Below are positions 17,376 to 28,471 of a stretch of DNA of 64,000 nucleotides, one piece after another. The DNA is from Methanobacterium formicicum DSM 3637. GTDB lineage: Archaea > Methanobacteriota > Methanobacteria > Methanobacteriales > Methanobacteriaceae. The translations under genes and the position numbers were made by a program. Positions within the stretch are counted from its first letter, which is position 1. Every line of letters begins with the position of its first letter. A model generated the notes under the pieces. That model saw nothing but the letters and a program-made list of their open reading frames with translations, did no database searches and was not told the origin of the DNA. Where the stretch lies: positions 31,001-95,000 of the forward strand of contig NZ_AMPO01000005.1 in the NCBI RefSeq assembly GCF_000302455.1. The letters run 5' to 3'.

Positions 17376-18977
17376 TCAGGTTTTGCCCTTTTTCAACATC
17401 TTGTTTTTTTCTTTACTGGTAAGGTCTTCCACCACTTCCGATGGGAGTCCTGTTTTAAGGATTTTCCCACCTCTCATAATGGAAGCCTGGTCACAAACAT
17501 CCAGTACAAAATCCATATCATGTGATATTATGAGGAAAGTTTGATTAAGCTCTTTTCGTGCTTTTCTAATGGAATCTGTAACCTGAACTCTGGTAATGGG
17601 GTCCATGGTGCCGGTTGGTTCGTCCAGAATAACTATTTTAGGTTCTTTAATGAGTACCTGGGCCAGGGCCACCCGGTGGCGTTCTCCTCCACTCAATTCA
17701 TCATGATATTTATGGAGGATCTTTTCAGCGTATTCCTCACTAAACCCAACTGCGTTTAAAACGTAAAGTGCTTTTATCTTGGCAAATTCTGCGGGTAACT
17801 CCAGGCTGATGGCTTCGGTCAGGTTTCCCAACACATTACGATGGGGGTAAAGACTGTATTCCTGGTGAAGTATCCCCAGATATGGTTTTACCTGGCCCCG
17901 GCCGAAAGGACCTTTTTCAGTCATGTCGATCCACTGGTCTCCCAGTTTCACCTTTATCTGGCCACTGCTGGGATCGGTGAGGCCATATAACAGTCTTGAT
18001 AGGGTGGTTTTACCTGCTCCAGAAAGACCTACCACTCCGTATATTTCGCCTTCATCTACACTGAGGTTAACACCGTCCACGGCTTTAACCACTCCCCTAT
18101 CAATGGAGTAATAATGCTTTTTAACATCTTGGAGCTCGATAATGGGGCCACCGGTTTCAAACTTTTTGTTTTTTTGGGGTTGGGGTACGTGTTCCATGAA
18201 GCTTTCCACAACTTGCTCTGGATCTCCCTTCTGGATAATTTCACCATTATCCAGCCAGATCACCTCATCAGAAAGATCTCTCATTACCTCTGGCCAGTGG
18301 GAGGTAATTACCATACTTAAACCCTGACCTTTAATACCTTCAATAAGGGCCTGGTGTATGAATTCAGCGGTGGTTGGATCCAGAGTACCGGTTGGTTCAT
18401 CTGCCAGGAATATCATGGGTTCTTTGGCCAGTTGTCTGGCCAGCACCACTCTCTGCTTTTCCCCACCAGACAGATCGCGTGCAATGTGAGTGATCCTATG
18501 GGTCATCTGGGCCAGTTCAAGGAGGTCAATGGCCATGTAAGTGCTTTCTTCTTCATCATGTTCAGTGATAGATTTTAAAACATTATCAATCACAGTTTCG
18601 TCTTCATACAGTGCAAAGGTTCTCTGAAGCATTATGGAAATACGTCGTCTGATGGCTGTGAATATATGGCGGTCACAATTCCAGAAATCAACTTCCTTCT
18701 TCTCAAATTGCCCTCCACATTTACAGGACTGGCCTTCTTTGGATGGTGGTTCAACAGCAAGGCATTCAGGACAAAGTGCAATGTTATAAATTATCTGGCC
18801 GTCATCTGGCTTGTAATCTTTCATTCCACGGAGCATGTTTATTAGAACTGATTTTCCAGAACCGCTCTTTCCCAGAATTCCTAATATTGTTCCTTCTTCC
18901 ACATTAATGTTCAAGTTTTTCAGGACTTCAACGCCATTGAATGTTTTGTTAATGTTTTTTATTTCGATGAAAGACAT
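17376..18977 (-). CDS. atwA: methyl-coenzyme M reductase activation system component A2 (AtwA)
   Basis: The 533-residue protein carries two complete ABC ATPase domains in one chain. Domain 1 has Walker [10 protein letters not shown], a zinc ribbon insertion CPEC...CKCGG at about 69-90, signature LSGGEKQR and Walker [14 protein letters not shown]. Domain 2 has [17 protein letters not shown] and [12 protein letters not shown]. This double-ATPase layout with the cysteine insertion is that of component A2, which with reducing partners activates the Ni(I) F430 cofactor of methyl-CoM reductase in an ATP-dependent way. There are no membrane helices, so it is cytoplasmic. GGTGA lies just upstream of the ATG. 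The gene stands alone. Confidence 0.93.
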   Translation of the reverse strand: MSFIEIKNINKTFNGVEVLKNLNINVEEGTILGILGKSGSGKSVLINMLRGMKDYKPDDGQIIYNIALCPECLAVEPPSKEGQSCKCGGQFEKKEVDFWNCDRHIFTAIRRRISIMLQRTFALYEDETVIDNVLKSITEHDEEESTYMAIDLLELAQMTHRITHIARDLSGGEKQRVVLARQLAKEPMIFLADEPTGTLDPTTAEFIHQALIEGIKGQGLSMVITSHWPEVMRDLSDEVIWLDNGEIIQKGDPEQVVESFMEHVPQPQKNKKFETGGPIIELQDVKKHYYSIDRGVVKAVDGVNLSVDEGEIYGVVGLSGAGKTTLSRLLYGLTDPSSGQIKVKLGDQWIDMTEKGPFGRGQVKPYLGILHQEYSLYPHRNVLGNLTEAISLELPAEFAKIKALYVLNAVGFSEEYAEKILHKYHDELSGGERHRVALAQVLIKEPKIVILDEPTGTMDPITRVQVTDSIRKARKELNQTFLIISHDMDFVLDVCDQASIMRGGKILKTGLPSEVVEDLTSKEKNKMLKKGKT

Positions 18978-19127
18978 TCAATCACCCAATTTTTTATTAT
19001 AATCTCCTTAAAGTGATCTTAAAACGCTTGTTTAAGTTTTAATTTTATTTTATCTTTTATTAACCGTGTTGTTGTATTTATTCTTGATTAAATAGCGTGA
19101 TTAAAGACAGTCATTTTTATTTAGTGT

Positions 19128-19712
<585 letters not shown>

Positions 19713-19716
19713 GTTA

Positions 19717-19730
19717 TGAATATATATTCA
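19717..19730. promoter_or_regulatory. palindromic operator at the start of the DUF134 gene
   Basis: TGAATATATATTCA is an exact inverted repeat ending 5 bp from the start codon (minus strand). A TATA box (AGTATATATT, about 19738-19748) lies just upstream, so the palindrome covers the likely transcription start and 5' end. This is a good position for repression, perhaps by the DUF134 protein itself (inference). Confidence 0.55.
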
Positions 19731-20014
19731 ATAGTCCAATATATACTTATTGTAAATATAGTAGCATATACTAATTTATGGTAATAACTGCTGGTTTCTA
19801 CTTTAATTTGAAATAAAATTCAATCTCTGGTCTAATAAAGAAATATATATGATTATGCGCAAAAAAATGCATATCACTCATTTTTAAGTGTATCTTTTTG
19901 GGGATTGACAGTAGATATTAATTCTAAAAGAATTATAATTCTAAAAGACAATAAATTATAAAATTAAGTTTTGATGATTAAGAAGGGATCATCAGGAATA
20001 AGAGGTGCAAAATT

Positions 20015-21784
20015 TTGGCAAATATTCTCCTGGTAGAAGATGAAATGGTGGAGGCCATGAACATAAAAATAAGCCTCCAATCAATGGGTTATGATGTGGT
20101 TGCCATTGCATCCTATGGTGAAGAAGCAGTTGAAAAAGCACAAAATTTAAAACCTGATCTTATTCTGATGGACATTATTTTGAAGGGTAGTATGGATGGG
20201 ATAGCTGTTGCAAATGCTATTTCAAAACTAGGAATACCGGTTATATATATTACTGCTCTTCCTGATGATTCCACTGTTAATCGAGCTCTCCTCAGTGCAC
20301 CTTATGGTTATTTAATCAAACCATTTAATACTCGTAAATTAAAAATATCCATTGAAGTAGCTCTTTATAAAAAACAAATGGAAAATAAACTTAAACAATC
20401 TCAGGATAATTATTACCAAACTATTTTTGAAAATACAAGTTCTGCCACCATAATTATTGAGGAAAACAAACTGATTTCCCTGGTTAATATGGAATTTTCT
20501 ACCTTAACTGGATATTTGAAGGAAGAAATTGAGGGCAGAATGAAGTGGACGGATTTTTTTGCCCCTGAAGACCGTTTGCAGATGGAAGAATACCACAATC
20601 TGCGCAGGATTAATCCAGATCACGCTCCAAGAAATTATGAAGCAAAACTACTTGCTAGTGATGGTGCTATCCGCTACGTTTATTTAACTGTGGCTATGTT
20701 ACCTGGCAACCAGAAGAGTATGATGTCTATTTTAGATATGACTGAGTTAAGGGTATCTAAAAAAGCCATTGAAGAATCCAGGGAGAAATTTAAAAGCATT
20801 TTTGAAAATGCAGCCGAGGCTATTATCCTGTTTAACTGTCAGGGGATTATTATAGAATCCAATTATAAGATTGAAGAGATATTTGGCTTTAAAAAGGAGG
20901 AAATCATAGGTCAGAACTTTATGAACATTGTATCCATGATGGGAATGGATTACAACCCGGCCAAGATAGTTTTCAACCATCTGATCTCCGGAAATGAATT
21001 AAAACAGATTGAATGGACTATACAAAATAAAAGTGGGAAAGAAGTAATTTTCAGGGTTCGACCATCCATAATAAAAGATAAAAATACGATAAATGGCATA
21101 TTATTGATTATGGAAGACATAACTGAACTTAAAACTGTGGAAAATAGTCTTAAAAACTCTTTAGAAGAAAAAGAGATTCTGTTAAGGGAAATTCACCACA
21201 GGGTAAAGAACAATCTTCAGATTATATCCAGTCTCCTGAGTTTGCAGCGTATTCAGGTGGAAGATAAACAAACTGCAGATATATTATGGGAGTGTCAGGG
21301 AAGAGTCAGGACCATGGCTATGATCCACGAAAACTTGTACAGATCACAGGATATTGGTTACATAAACTTCAGAAACTATGTTGAAACGTTGCTATATGAT
21401 ATTTTTAATTCATACCATGTGGATAAAGGATCCATCAACTTAAACACACAAATTGAAAGTTTAAAAATGGATATTGAAACTGCCATGCCCTGTGGTCTAA
21501 TCATCAATGAACTGGCAACCAACAGCATTAAACACGCTTTTCCAGATAGAAATGGCACTATCAAAATAGATTTAAAATCAGATGGTGAGTTTTATATTTT
21601 AAGTTTTGCAGATGATGGAATTGGCTTACCCGAAGATGCTAATCCTAAGAAATCTAAAAAATTGGGGTTAATGGTTGTCAAAACGCTGGTAAATCAGTTA
21701 AATGGTCTGATGGAAATTGAAAGGGGCAACGGTACGAAATTCACCATTAAATTCAGGGAATTACCTTACAAAACGAGAATATAA
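20015..21784 (+). CDS. receiver-PAS-PAS histidine kinase (HisKA_2/HWE-like), cytoplasmic
   Basis: The order is receiver (1-120; VEDE at 7-10, phospho-acceptor Asp in LILMDIIL near residue 53, Lys in YLIKPF near 108), a PAS domain (about 130-245), a second PAS domain (about 255-370), then HisKA_2 with LREIHHRVKNNLQIISSLLSLQ (H-box; quoted as LREIHHRVKNN and LQIISSLLSLQ) near residue 390 and an HATPase domain with NELATNSIKHAF (N-box) and DDGIGLPED (G-box). There are no membrane helices, so it senses cytosolic signals. The TTG start at 20015 follows GAGGTG (20002-20007) by 7 nt. No partner regulator is adjacent. Confidence 0.9.
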   Translation: MANILLVEDEMVEAMNIKISLQSMGYDVVAIASYGEEAVEKAQNLKPDLILMDIILKGSMDGIAVANAISKLGIPVIYITALPDDSTVNRALLSAPYGYLIKPFNTRKLKISIEVALYKKQMENKLKQSQDNYYQTIFENTSSATIIIEENKLISLVNMEFSTLTGYLKEEIEGRMKWTDFFAPEDRLQMEEYHNLRRINPDHAPRNYEAKLLASDGAIRYVYLTVAMLPGNQKSMMSILDMTELRVSKKAIEESREKFKSIFENAAEAIILFNCQGIIIESNYKIEEIFGFKKEEIIGQNFMNIVSMMGMDYNPAKIVFNHLISGNELKQIEWTIQNKSGKEVIFRVRPSIIKDKNTINGILLIMEDITELKTVENSLKNSLEEKEILLREIHHRVKNNLQIISSLLSLQRIQVEDKQTADILWECQGRVRTMAMIHENLYRSQDIGYINFRNYVETLLYDIFNSYHVDKGSINLNTQIESLKMDIETAMPCGLIINELATNSIKHAFPDRNGTIKIDLKSDGEFYILSFADDGIGLPEDANPKKSKKLGLMVVKTLVNQLNGLMEIERGNGTKFTIKFRELPYKTRI

Positions 21785-21789
21785 TTTCA

Positions 21790-22000
21790 TATTTGATCTA
21801 TTCTAGAATATTTCATCTATTCTAGTTTATCTCATCTATTCTTAGAAGAGTTAATAGAGTTTTCATGCCGTGTTTAGTTGCATTATCTATCTATTTAGTT
21901 TGTATTATCTATTTAGTTTGTATATTGGTAGTATTTGGGGCTGTAAACTGTATTTGGCTGGTATATTGAGTATTTGGGGATGTATACTGTGTTTAGAGCT
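21790..22000. repeat. stacked families of degenerate tandem repeats between two convergent genes
   Basis: Three families follow each other: TTTCATCTATTCTAG-like units of about 18 nt (21788-21845), TCTATTTAGTTTGTAT units of about 18 nt (21885-21930), and GTATTTGGGGCTGTA-like units of about 38 nt (21930-22000). Each is independent in sequence and decays along its length. The last reaches the 3' end of the HEAT-repeat gene. Confidence 0.6.
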
Positions 22001-22766
22001 GTATATTAAATTCACTAAAATTTGTTTTTAAATATTCTTTTGCTTCTTCAGGGTTCAGGGCACTGAACGGATAATTTTCATGCACTTCCAGTAGGTAAGG
22101 AATGGTATCTTCCACCAGTTCCCTGTTTTTCCAGGTTTTAAGTGCAGAAGTCACCTTTTCCAGACACCCTTTTTTATAACTTATCTGTCCCAGAACATGG
22201 ATTAACATTTTCCGTACTGCTGGGTTGGTTTCATCCTGTAATTCCTCCAATAATGGCAGAACATCCTCGGGATGTGTTCTACCTCTAAGTTCAATTCCAT
22301 GAATCACTTTTTTCCGCACTTCAGGTTGGGGGTGGTGAATAAAAACCTTTGCAAAGTTTAAGGTTGGTTGGGGATTCTTTTGGCCCATAACTTTCAGAGA
22401 ACTCATCACTGCATTTTTAACCCTGTGTTGTGGGTCTTCCAGGGCAATTTCAAGGTAATCAAAAACTGGATCTGCATCCTGTTTCCCAATTTCCCCTAAG
22501 ATATATACTGCAGTCTGCCTAACCTTCTCATCACCATTTTCCAGGAGTTGGACTGCTACTTGAGTTATTTCCTCTTTGAAAAGGCTCTGTTCACGGTAAA
22601 TTTTTCCTAAAATGTTGGAAACATTCTTTCGAATGTAAACATCTTCATTGGATGAGTACTGGAGTATGTGGCTGTTTTTGTTACTTTCCAAGTCCTGCAT
22701 TAATTCATTTTCCATTTTAATCACAAAACTCTGCCGTTCCTCCTTGGTTAAGTCATAATATTTCAT
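21993..22766 (-). CDS. HEAT-repeat protein
   Basis: The 257-residue protein is built of about six paired helices with HEAT/PBS-like patterns: YIRKNVSNILGKIYRE, KVRQTAVYILGEIGKQDADPV, HRVKNAVMSSLKVMGQ, EVRKKVIHGIELRGR and AVRKMLIHVLGQISYKKG. Such solenoids serve as scaffolds; the partner is unknown. No lyase active-site feature of phycobilin-type relatives can be claimed. The gene is isolated. Confidence 0.75.
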   Translation of the reverse strand: MKYYDLTKEERQSFVIKMENELMQDLESNKNSHILQYSSNEDVYIRKNVSNILGKIYREQSLFKEEITQVAVQLLENGDEKVRQTAVYILGEIGKQDADPVFDYLEIALEDPQHRVKNAVMSSLKVMGQKNPQPTLNFAKVFIHHPQPEVRKKVIHGIELRGRTHPEDVLPLLEELQDETNPAVRKMLIHVLGQISYKKGCLEKVTSALKTWKNRELVEDTIPYLLEVHENYPFSALNPEEAKEYLKTNFSEFNIQL

Positions 22767-22957
22767 TTATCCAGCTCCATCCGAGACATAGTCCAATTAG
22801 GGGGGTTTATAAGTTAAAATATATTTTATTAACAGAGATTCTATTAAATTTATTAGCGAGTTTTATTAGGTTTTATTAGATTTATAGCGAGTTTTATTGG
22901 TTTTTATTTAAGTGAGTTTGGAACTAAAAGAAATAAAAAAAGTGGGGATGTAATTAT

Positions 22958-23443
22958 TTAGTTCAACAGAAGAACGCTGTAGTTCAGGTAGGAGGCAATG
23001 CTCACCCAGATTATGTATGGTATGAACAGGAGTCCTGCTGGTTTGGATATGACATAAAATGCGATCATGTTAGCCAGGATGGCTATCCAAAGCAAGCAGA
23101 TCAGTATGAACCCGCCCAGTATGGAGTGCAATCCAAAAAATACAAGGGACCATAGAACGTTTAGTAACAGTTGCACTGCGAATATTCCAATTGTGAACTT
23201 CACATCACGCCTTTCTAAACCCTGTCTCCACACCAGGAACAAAGCTATACCAATAAGAATATAAATAGTGGTCCATATGGGTCCAAACCAATCATTGGGT
23301 GGAGTCCAGCTGGGTTTGGCCAGGGCCGCATACCAGGTGGTTATCTGGGGAAGAGTGGCTAGGGTTCCCACAGCACCAGAAATGAAAACTATGAATACTG
23401 AAGCAATTAACTTCGGAATCTCATTTAACTTAAAACCTTCCAT
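22958..23443 (-). CDS. TspO/MBR-family membrane protein
   Basis: The 161-residue protein has five membrane helices and TspO family motifs: ALAKPSWTPPNDWFGPIWTTIYILIG (quoted as ALAKPSWTPPNDWFGP and IWTTIYILIG; the WTPP...P.W loop) and, in helix 3, LLLNVLWSLVFFGLHS. Family members bind porphyrins or tryptophan-derived ligands and react to oxidative stress. In a methanogen the ligand may be a tetrapyrrole such as an F430 or B12 precursor (inference). GGAGG lies 11 nt before the ATG. Confidence 0.88.
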   Translation of the reverse strand: MEGFKLNEIPKLIASVFIVFISGAVGTLATLPQITTWYAALAKPSWTPPNDWFGPIWTTIYILIGIALFLVWRQGLERRDVKFTIGIFAVQLLLNVLWSLVFFGLHSILGGFILICLLWIAILANMIAFYVISKPAGLLFIPYIIWVSIASYLNYSVLLLN

Positions 23444-23707
23444 AAGTTATCAAACCTCCATTTTATATTTAACCGGCTTTTATAATTTATTTAATTATAA
23501 CTTATCACAATAATGGTACTTGATTATGGAGTAACATATGAATTTACATTAACTTTAACCGTAAGTCTTGTTAAATCACATATATCGTAAAATTGTATCC
23601 CCCGAGATGTAATTTGAACTTTTAAGGTTAATCTAAAATTTTAGGGTTTATTTAGAACTTCAGGGTATTCCAGAACTTCAATATTAAGCAAGAATTTTTA
23701 AGGCCAA

Positions 23708-24187
23708 TCATGAACTTTTAAGTGCCACAATTTCTTGGACATCCACTAATTTCCATACAATGGATGTTTCTTCTTTTAAAAGGGATTCCAAGGGGTCTTG
23801 GGGGGAATGTCCCAGGGCAGCCAGTATATTTGGGGAGAGGTTATTTTTCCGGATGAGTTCTATGAACATCTGCCTGACTTCCAGTTTTTCACTTGCATTA
23901 TCCACTTCATTTATACAGCCCTGAAGTGTCACAAAACGGTATTCTGACATATCACTACTGTAATCCTCAATCTCCACTGCAACTTGAGGGTCACTCTTGA
24001 CAAGTTCCACCTTTTTGCCGTACCTGGTACTGAGGAAATAGATAAATTTCCCATTGAAAACATACAAAAATGGGGCAACATAGGGATAATCTCCCTTGAA
24101 AGCGATTCTGCTCATGTACTGGTTGGCGATAAACGCATCATATTCTTTTCTTTCCATTGCAGGGATTTTTTGAACGTCCAAAATCAT
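23708..24187 (-). CDS. pyridoxamine 5'-phosphate oxidase-family flavin/split-barrel protein
   Basis: The roughly 159-residue protein has the split-barrel pattern: MSRIAFKGDYPYVAPFLYVF near residue 25 (residues quoted within limits), FIYFLSTRYGKKVELVKSDPQVAVEI (in two parts: FIYFLSTRYGKKVEL and VKSDPQVAVEI) and YRFVTLQGCINEVDN. Such proteins bind FMN, heme or F420. The class cannot be fixed from sequence. AGGTG overlaps the start region, so ATG 24187 or TTG 24181 could be used. Confidence 0.75.
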   Translation of the reverse strand: MILDVQKIPAMERKEYDAFIANQYMSRIAFKGDYPYVAPFLYVFNGKFIYFLSTRYGKKVELVKSDPQVAVEIEDYSSDMSEYRFVTLQGCINEVDNASEKLEVRQMFIELIRKNNLSPNILAALGHSPQDPLESLLKEETSIVWKLVDVQEIVALKSS

Positions 24188-24325
24188 CACCTGTTATTAT
24201 GTCTATATTTTTATTTTATTCTCTACTACAGTTATATTTATCTCCTTAATTGGGTTTAAAACCATGGAGGGGAGTGTTTGTTAATTATTAGAATTTCATC
24301 TGTTTGTATAATTCCTAAAGTTGTA

Positions 24326-25753
24326 TCAGGCCTTCACGACGGGGTAGCTTGCTTTTTTCCATGCAGTCATACTGCCCAAAACAGTGCTTAGCTTAGTGTA
24401 ACCATTTTTCTTCAAATAACTGCAGGCAGTGGTGGATTTATAACCCGAATCACAGTAAACAACCACGGGAATGTCATGGGGCACTTCTTGAATCCTTTGG
24501 GGTAAGTCGCCAACGTAGATGTGGTGAGATCCTTGAATGTAATCTTTTCTGCGGTCATCTATTTTGCGCACGTCCAGTAAGAAAAAATCCTCTTCTGAAG
24601 TTTCCTTGAACTTTTTCCTGTTTTCTGTTAGTCCTTCTCCCTTTTCTTTTAAACTTTCTAGTTTTTGCTTCAACTGGTGTACACTCCACAGCTTTATGGA
24701 GTTAATTTGACCTGCGTGGAGGTACCAGCTGGGAAAACCACCCTCCAAGTAGCCGTAAATATTATCAAAACCCAGTCTGAAAAGGGCCTGACGGACCTCA
24801 TCCAGACCCTGGATCTGGTCATCAACCACAATAATGGGGTCATCGTAGTTCAAAAACCAGCCAGCAAAGGCAGGAACACCATCCCTCCAGATATTCAAAC
24901 TACCAGGTATATGAGCTCCAGCAAAACTGGTTGGTTTGCGAACATCAAGGATACAAGCTCCATTATTTATTTTTTCTTTCAGAATTTTAGGAGGAATAGG
25001 TTTGAAATAAGGAATTCTACCAGCTATTGGGGCCCCATTCTGGTTGTAGAATTCCATCTTCTTAAAGTAGGGTGGGGTGTAAAGCTCTTCAGCTACCTTC
25101 ATCTTGATGAATTCTTCTTTACTGGTGCACTGTAGTTGCGGGTTGGTATTCCTCTCATAACCAATGGTAGTGTAGTCCTGCTCCCTTATATCTGCCCCAC
25201 ACACTGAACCCGCGCCATGGGCCGGACAGAGGATTACCTGATCACCCAGGGGCAGGATCCCATTAAAGATACTGTCATATAACAGTCCCGCCATTTTCTG
25301 ACTTTTATCAGGCCCATAGAGATCAACACGTCCAGTTTCCCCTGCAAAGATCACATCGCCAGTGAAAACCATCTGAGCATCTTTAGAGACACTTAAATCT
25401 CTTAAAACCAGAGATATGCTTTCAGTGGTGTGTCCTGGTGTGTCCATAACTTCCAGTTCAATACTTCCCCACTGGAATTTGTCCCGGTCACTTACCGGAG
25501 TTCCGTAGGCAAAATCCAGGTTTTTACCATGGAATATCTCTGCTCCTGTGGCACAAGCTAGCTCCAATGAACCAATGACGTAGTCCTCGTTACGATGGGT
25601 TTCAAAGATATGGGTTATATCCATTTCAGATGATTCTGCTAGATGAAGGTAAACATCCACGTCCCGGCGAGGATCAACCACAACTGCCCGACCACTGACT
25701 TCAATAAAATAAGAATGATGGGCTATTCCCTTTGATTTAATTAGTTTAACCAT
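24326..25753 (-). CDS. metallo-beta-lactamase fold protein fused to two rhodanese domains, altered metal motif
   Basis: Residues 1-240 form a metallo-hydrolase of the persulfide dioxygenase type. The usual HxHxDH is changed to HRNEDY, while DTPGHT, FTGDVIF and PAHGAGS are kept. Residues about 255-350 are a rhodanese without catalytic Cys (VVDDQIQGLDE at the loop). Residues about 380-476 are a second rhodanese with Cys in VVVYCDSGYKS. The fusion suggests sulfane-sulfur handling, but two metal ligands are lost, so the first domain may bind one metal or be inactive. A TTG six codons upstream is also in frame. Confidence 0.85.
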   Translation of the reverse strand: MVKLIKSKGIAHHSYFIEVSGRAVVVDPRRDVDVYLHLAESSEMDITHIFETHRNEDYVIGSLELACATGAEIFHGKNLDFAYGTPVSDRDKFQWGSIELEVMDTPGHTTESISLVLRDLSVSKDAQMVFTGDVIFAGETGRVDLYGPDKSQKMAGLLYDSIFNGILPLGDQVILCPAHGAGSVCGADIREQDYTTIGYERNTNPQLQCTSKEEFIKMKVAEELYTPPYFKKMEFYNQNGAPIAGRIPYFKPIPPKILKEKINNGACILDVRKPTSFAGAHIPGSLNIWRDGVPAFAGWFLNYDDPIIVVDDQIQGLDEVRQALFRLGFDNIYGYLEGGFPSWYLHAGQINSIKLWSVHQLKQKLESLKEKGEGLTENRKKFKETSEEDFFLLDVRKIDDRRKDYIQGSHHIYVGDLPQRIQEVPHDIPVVVYCDSGYKSTTACSYLKKNGYTKLSTVLGSMTAWKKASYPVVKA

Positions 25754-26038
25754 CAATGGTGTTTCCCCCAAATTTCTAATACTTAGATATTAAATATATG
25801 GATCTTCTGAAATTAATAATTTTAACTAATAACGATAATTAGTTTAAACAAAGAATGATAATAAAAATAATGATATTTGCTTATAAATTTGGGTGTGAAT
25901 GATTTTTAATTCTCCTAATTGGTGATATTTCTAATTGGGAGGTAACTTCACTCCGATATAATAAAAACTTCGATATTATTAAATCTTACAAAAACACATT
26001 TATACTAGAGATTAATTTTTTTTACTTGGAGGAAGAGC

Positions 26039-26980
<942 letters not shown>

Positions 26981-26982
26981 TC

Positions 26983-27747
26983 ATGGCAGAACTTGAGGGA
27001 ATTTACACCATCTGGCTCAGGGAAAACAAAAGATTCCTCCGTTACCGGTCACGTATACTGACTTCAGTGGTAACACCCCTCTTGTGGCTACTGATATTCG
27101 GAACAGGGTTAGGTTCCGCCATAAGATTCGGGAACATGGCCGGTGGATATCAGGCATTCATATTCCCTGGAATCATTGCCCAGACCATACTTTTCACTTC
27201 GGTATTTTCTGGACTTTCAGTGATACAGGACCGGCAGTTTGGATTCTTGAAGGAGATTTTAGTGGCCCCCATATCCCGGCCTTCAATTGTCCTGGGGAAA
27301 GCCATTGGAATCAGTACTACAGCCCTTATCCAGGGAATAATATTGCTGTTCCTATCATTTGTGGTCAGTGTACCCATGACCATCCCCATTCTCCTGGAAT
27401 CCATAGGGGTTATAATCCTCATTGCATTAGGCCTATCCGGTATGGGACTTTTGATAGCATCCTTCACCGACAGTATGGAAGGTTTCAACCTCATCATGAG
27501 CTTCATTGTAATGCCCATATTCCTTTTAAGTGGAGCATTGTTCCCTATAACCGGACTTCCCAGCTGGCTACAGGTAGCAGTCTATATTAATCCCTTAACT
27601 TATGGGGTGGATGCCCTGAGGAGTATAATTCTTCATCAATCAGTACTTCCATTGTATGTAAGTGTTGTTGTGGTTGCTATCTTTGCAGTGCTGATGATCC
27701 TGATATCTGCCTTTATATTCAGCAAAAAAGAGCAAAGTTTGATGTAG
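26983..27747 (+). CDS. ABC-2 type permease, DrrB-like
   Basis: The 254-residue protein has six membrane helices and ABC-2 features such as FIFPGIIAQTILFTSVFSG (helix 2), a conserved loop with REILVAPISRPSI-like text (here KEILVAPISRPSIVLGK), and the late motif LPSWLQVAVYINPLTYGVDALR (quoted as LPSWLQVAVYINP and LTYGVDALR). It forms the membrane part of the DrrAB-like exporter with the preceding ATPase. The substrate is unknown. Confidence 0.9.
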   Translation: MAELEGIYTIWLRENKRFLRYRSRILTSVVTPLLWLLIFGTGLGSAIRFGNMAGGYQAFIFPGIIAQTILFTSVFSGLSVIQDRQFGFLKEILVAPISRPSIVLGKAIGISTTALIQGIILLFLSFVVSVPMTIPILLESIGVIILIALGLSGMGLLIASFTDSMEGFNLIMSFIVMPIFLLSGALFPITGLPSWLQVAVYINPLTYGVDALRSIILHQSVLPLYVSVVVVAIFAVLMILISAFIFSKKEQSLM

Positions 27748-28471
27748 GAATTCAGGATATTCTCTGGGAGTATTTCTCTGGGGTATCTCTTGGGGAATAA
27801 TCCTTCTGGAATATTTTTTTTAAAATTTAAATCTAATTTTTCTTTTTTATTTTAAATGACTTCACATAACGGGGTTGATCTCTCACATCCAGTATAACTG
27901 TCACCACCCAGAGCTTTGACTTGCTTTAGGAACTGCAATGGGAAATTACTTCTTTTAATATTCCTGTTTCTAGCAGGATACTCGGGTAATGTTGTGAATG
28001 CCGGTGCTGATATTTTAAAGGTGATTTGTGGAGATATAATGTAAATAAGTGGTAGTTCATGTTTTGTTGGGCCATGTTATCTTATAAAAAATGAAGAATA
28101 ATAGTTTATGGTCTTAGATTTTCCTTTTTGGAAAAAATAATTGTCTTTTTAATTGCACGAGTTTAATAAACTTTTAATTACTTTATTTCTAAAAATACAT
28201 TTCTATTTTTGTTTGATTAATTGGTATGGGGATTTTTAACAGTTAAATTTAAGTATGGGTGTTCATATACATTTATTTAGTAGATAAAATTCTTAACACA
28301 CCAAGATTGGCGGAGGTTAGGGATTATTATATTAAGAAGAATAATGAGAATTTAAATAAAATAATTTAAACAAATACTTCCCACTAAATAACTTTTTTTC
28401 ATCAGACTCCCAGAAACTTCAATCATCATGATAAATTAAATCAACCTGATAAAATCAATAGCTAAACTTAA
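27748..28471. other. 724-bp gene-poor interval before the surface island
   Basis: The first 60 bp are short repeats (TCTCTGGGAGTATT / TCTCTGGGGTATC / TCTTGGGGAATA). Positions 27852-28076 hold an open minus-strand reading frame with a relatively GC-rich, protein-like sequence but no start. A short plus-strand open frame near 28258-28368 (GTG start, about 36 codons, with the segment NTPRLAEVRDYYIKKN) is possible but unsupported. The last 100 bp upstream of 28472 are AT-rich and should hold the flippase promoter. Confidence 0.45.
27852..28076 (-). pseudogene. possible decayed gene remnant (about 74 codons, no start)
   Basis: The minus strand is open for 74 codons and ends in TAA at 27852. The predicted text is protein-like (ISAPAFTTLPEYPARNRNI, LKQVKALGGDSYTGCERS, ending TPLCEVI), has a higher GC content than the flanks, and contains no ATG or ribosome binding site. 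A second frame is also partly open (VVTVILDVRDQPRYVKSF). This could be the tail of a lost transposase or other gene. I do not recognise the family. Confidence 0.3.
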
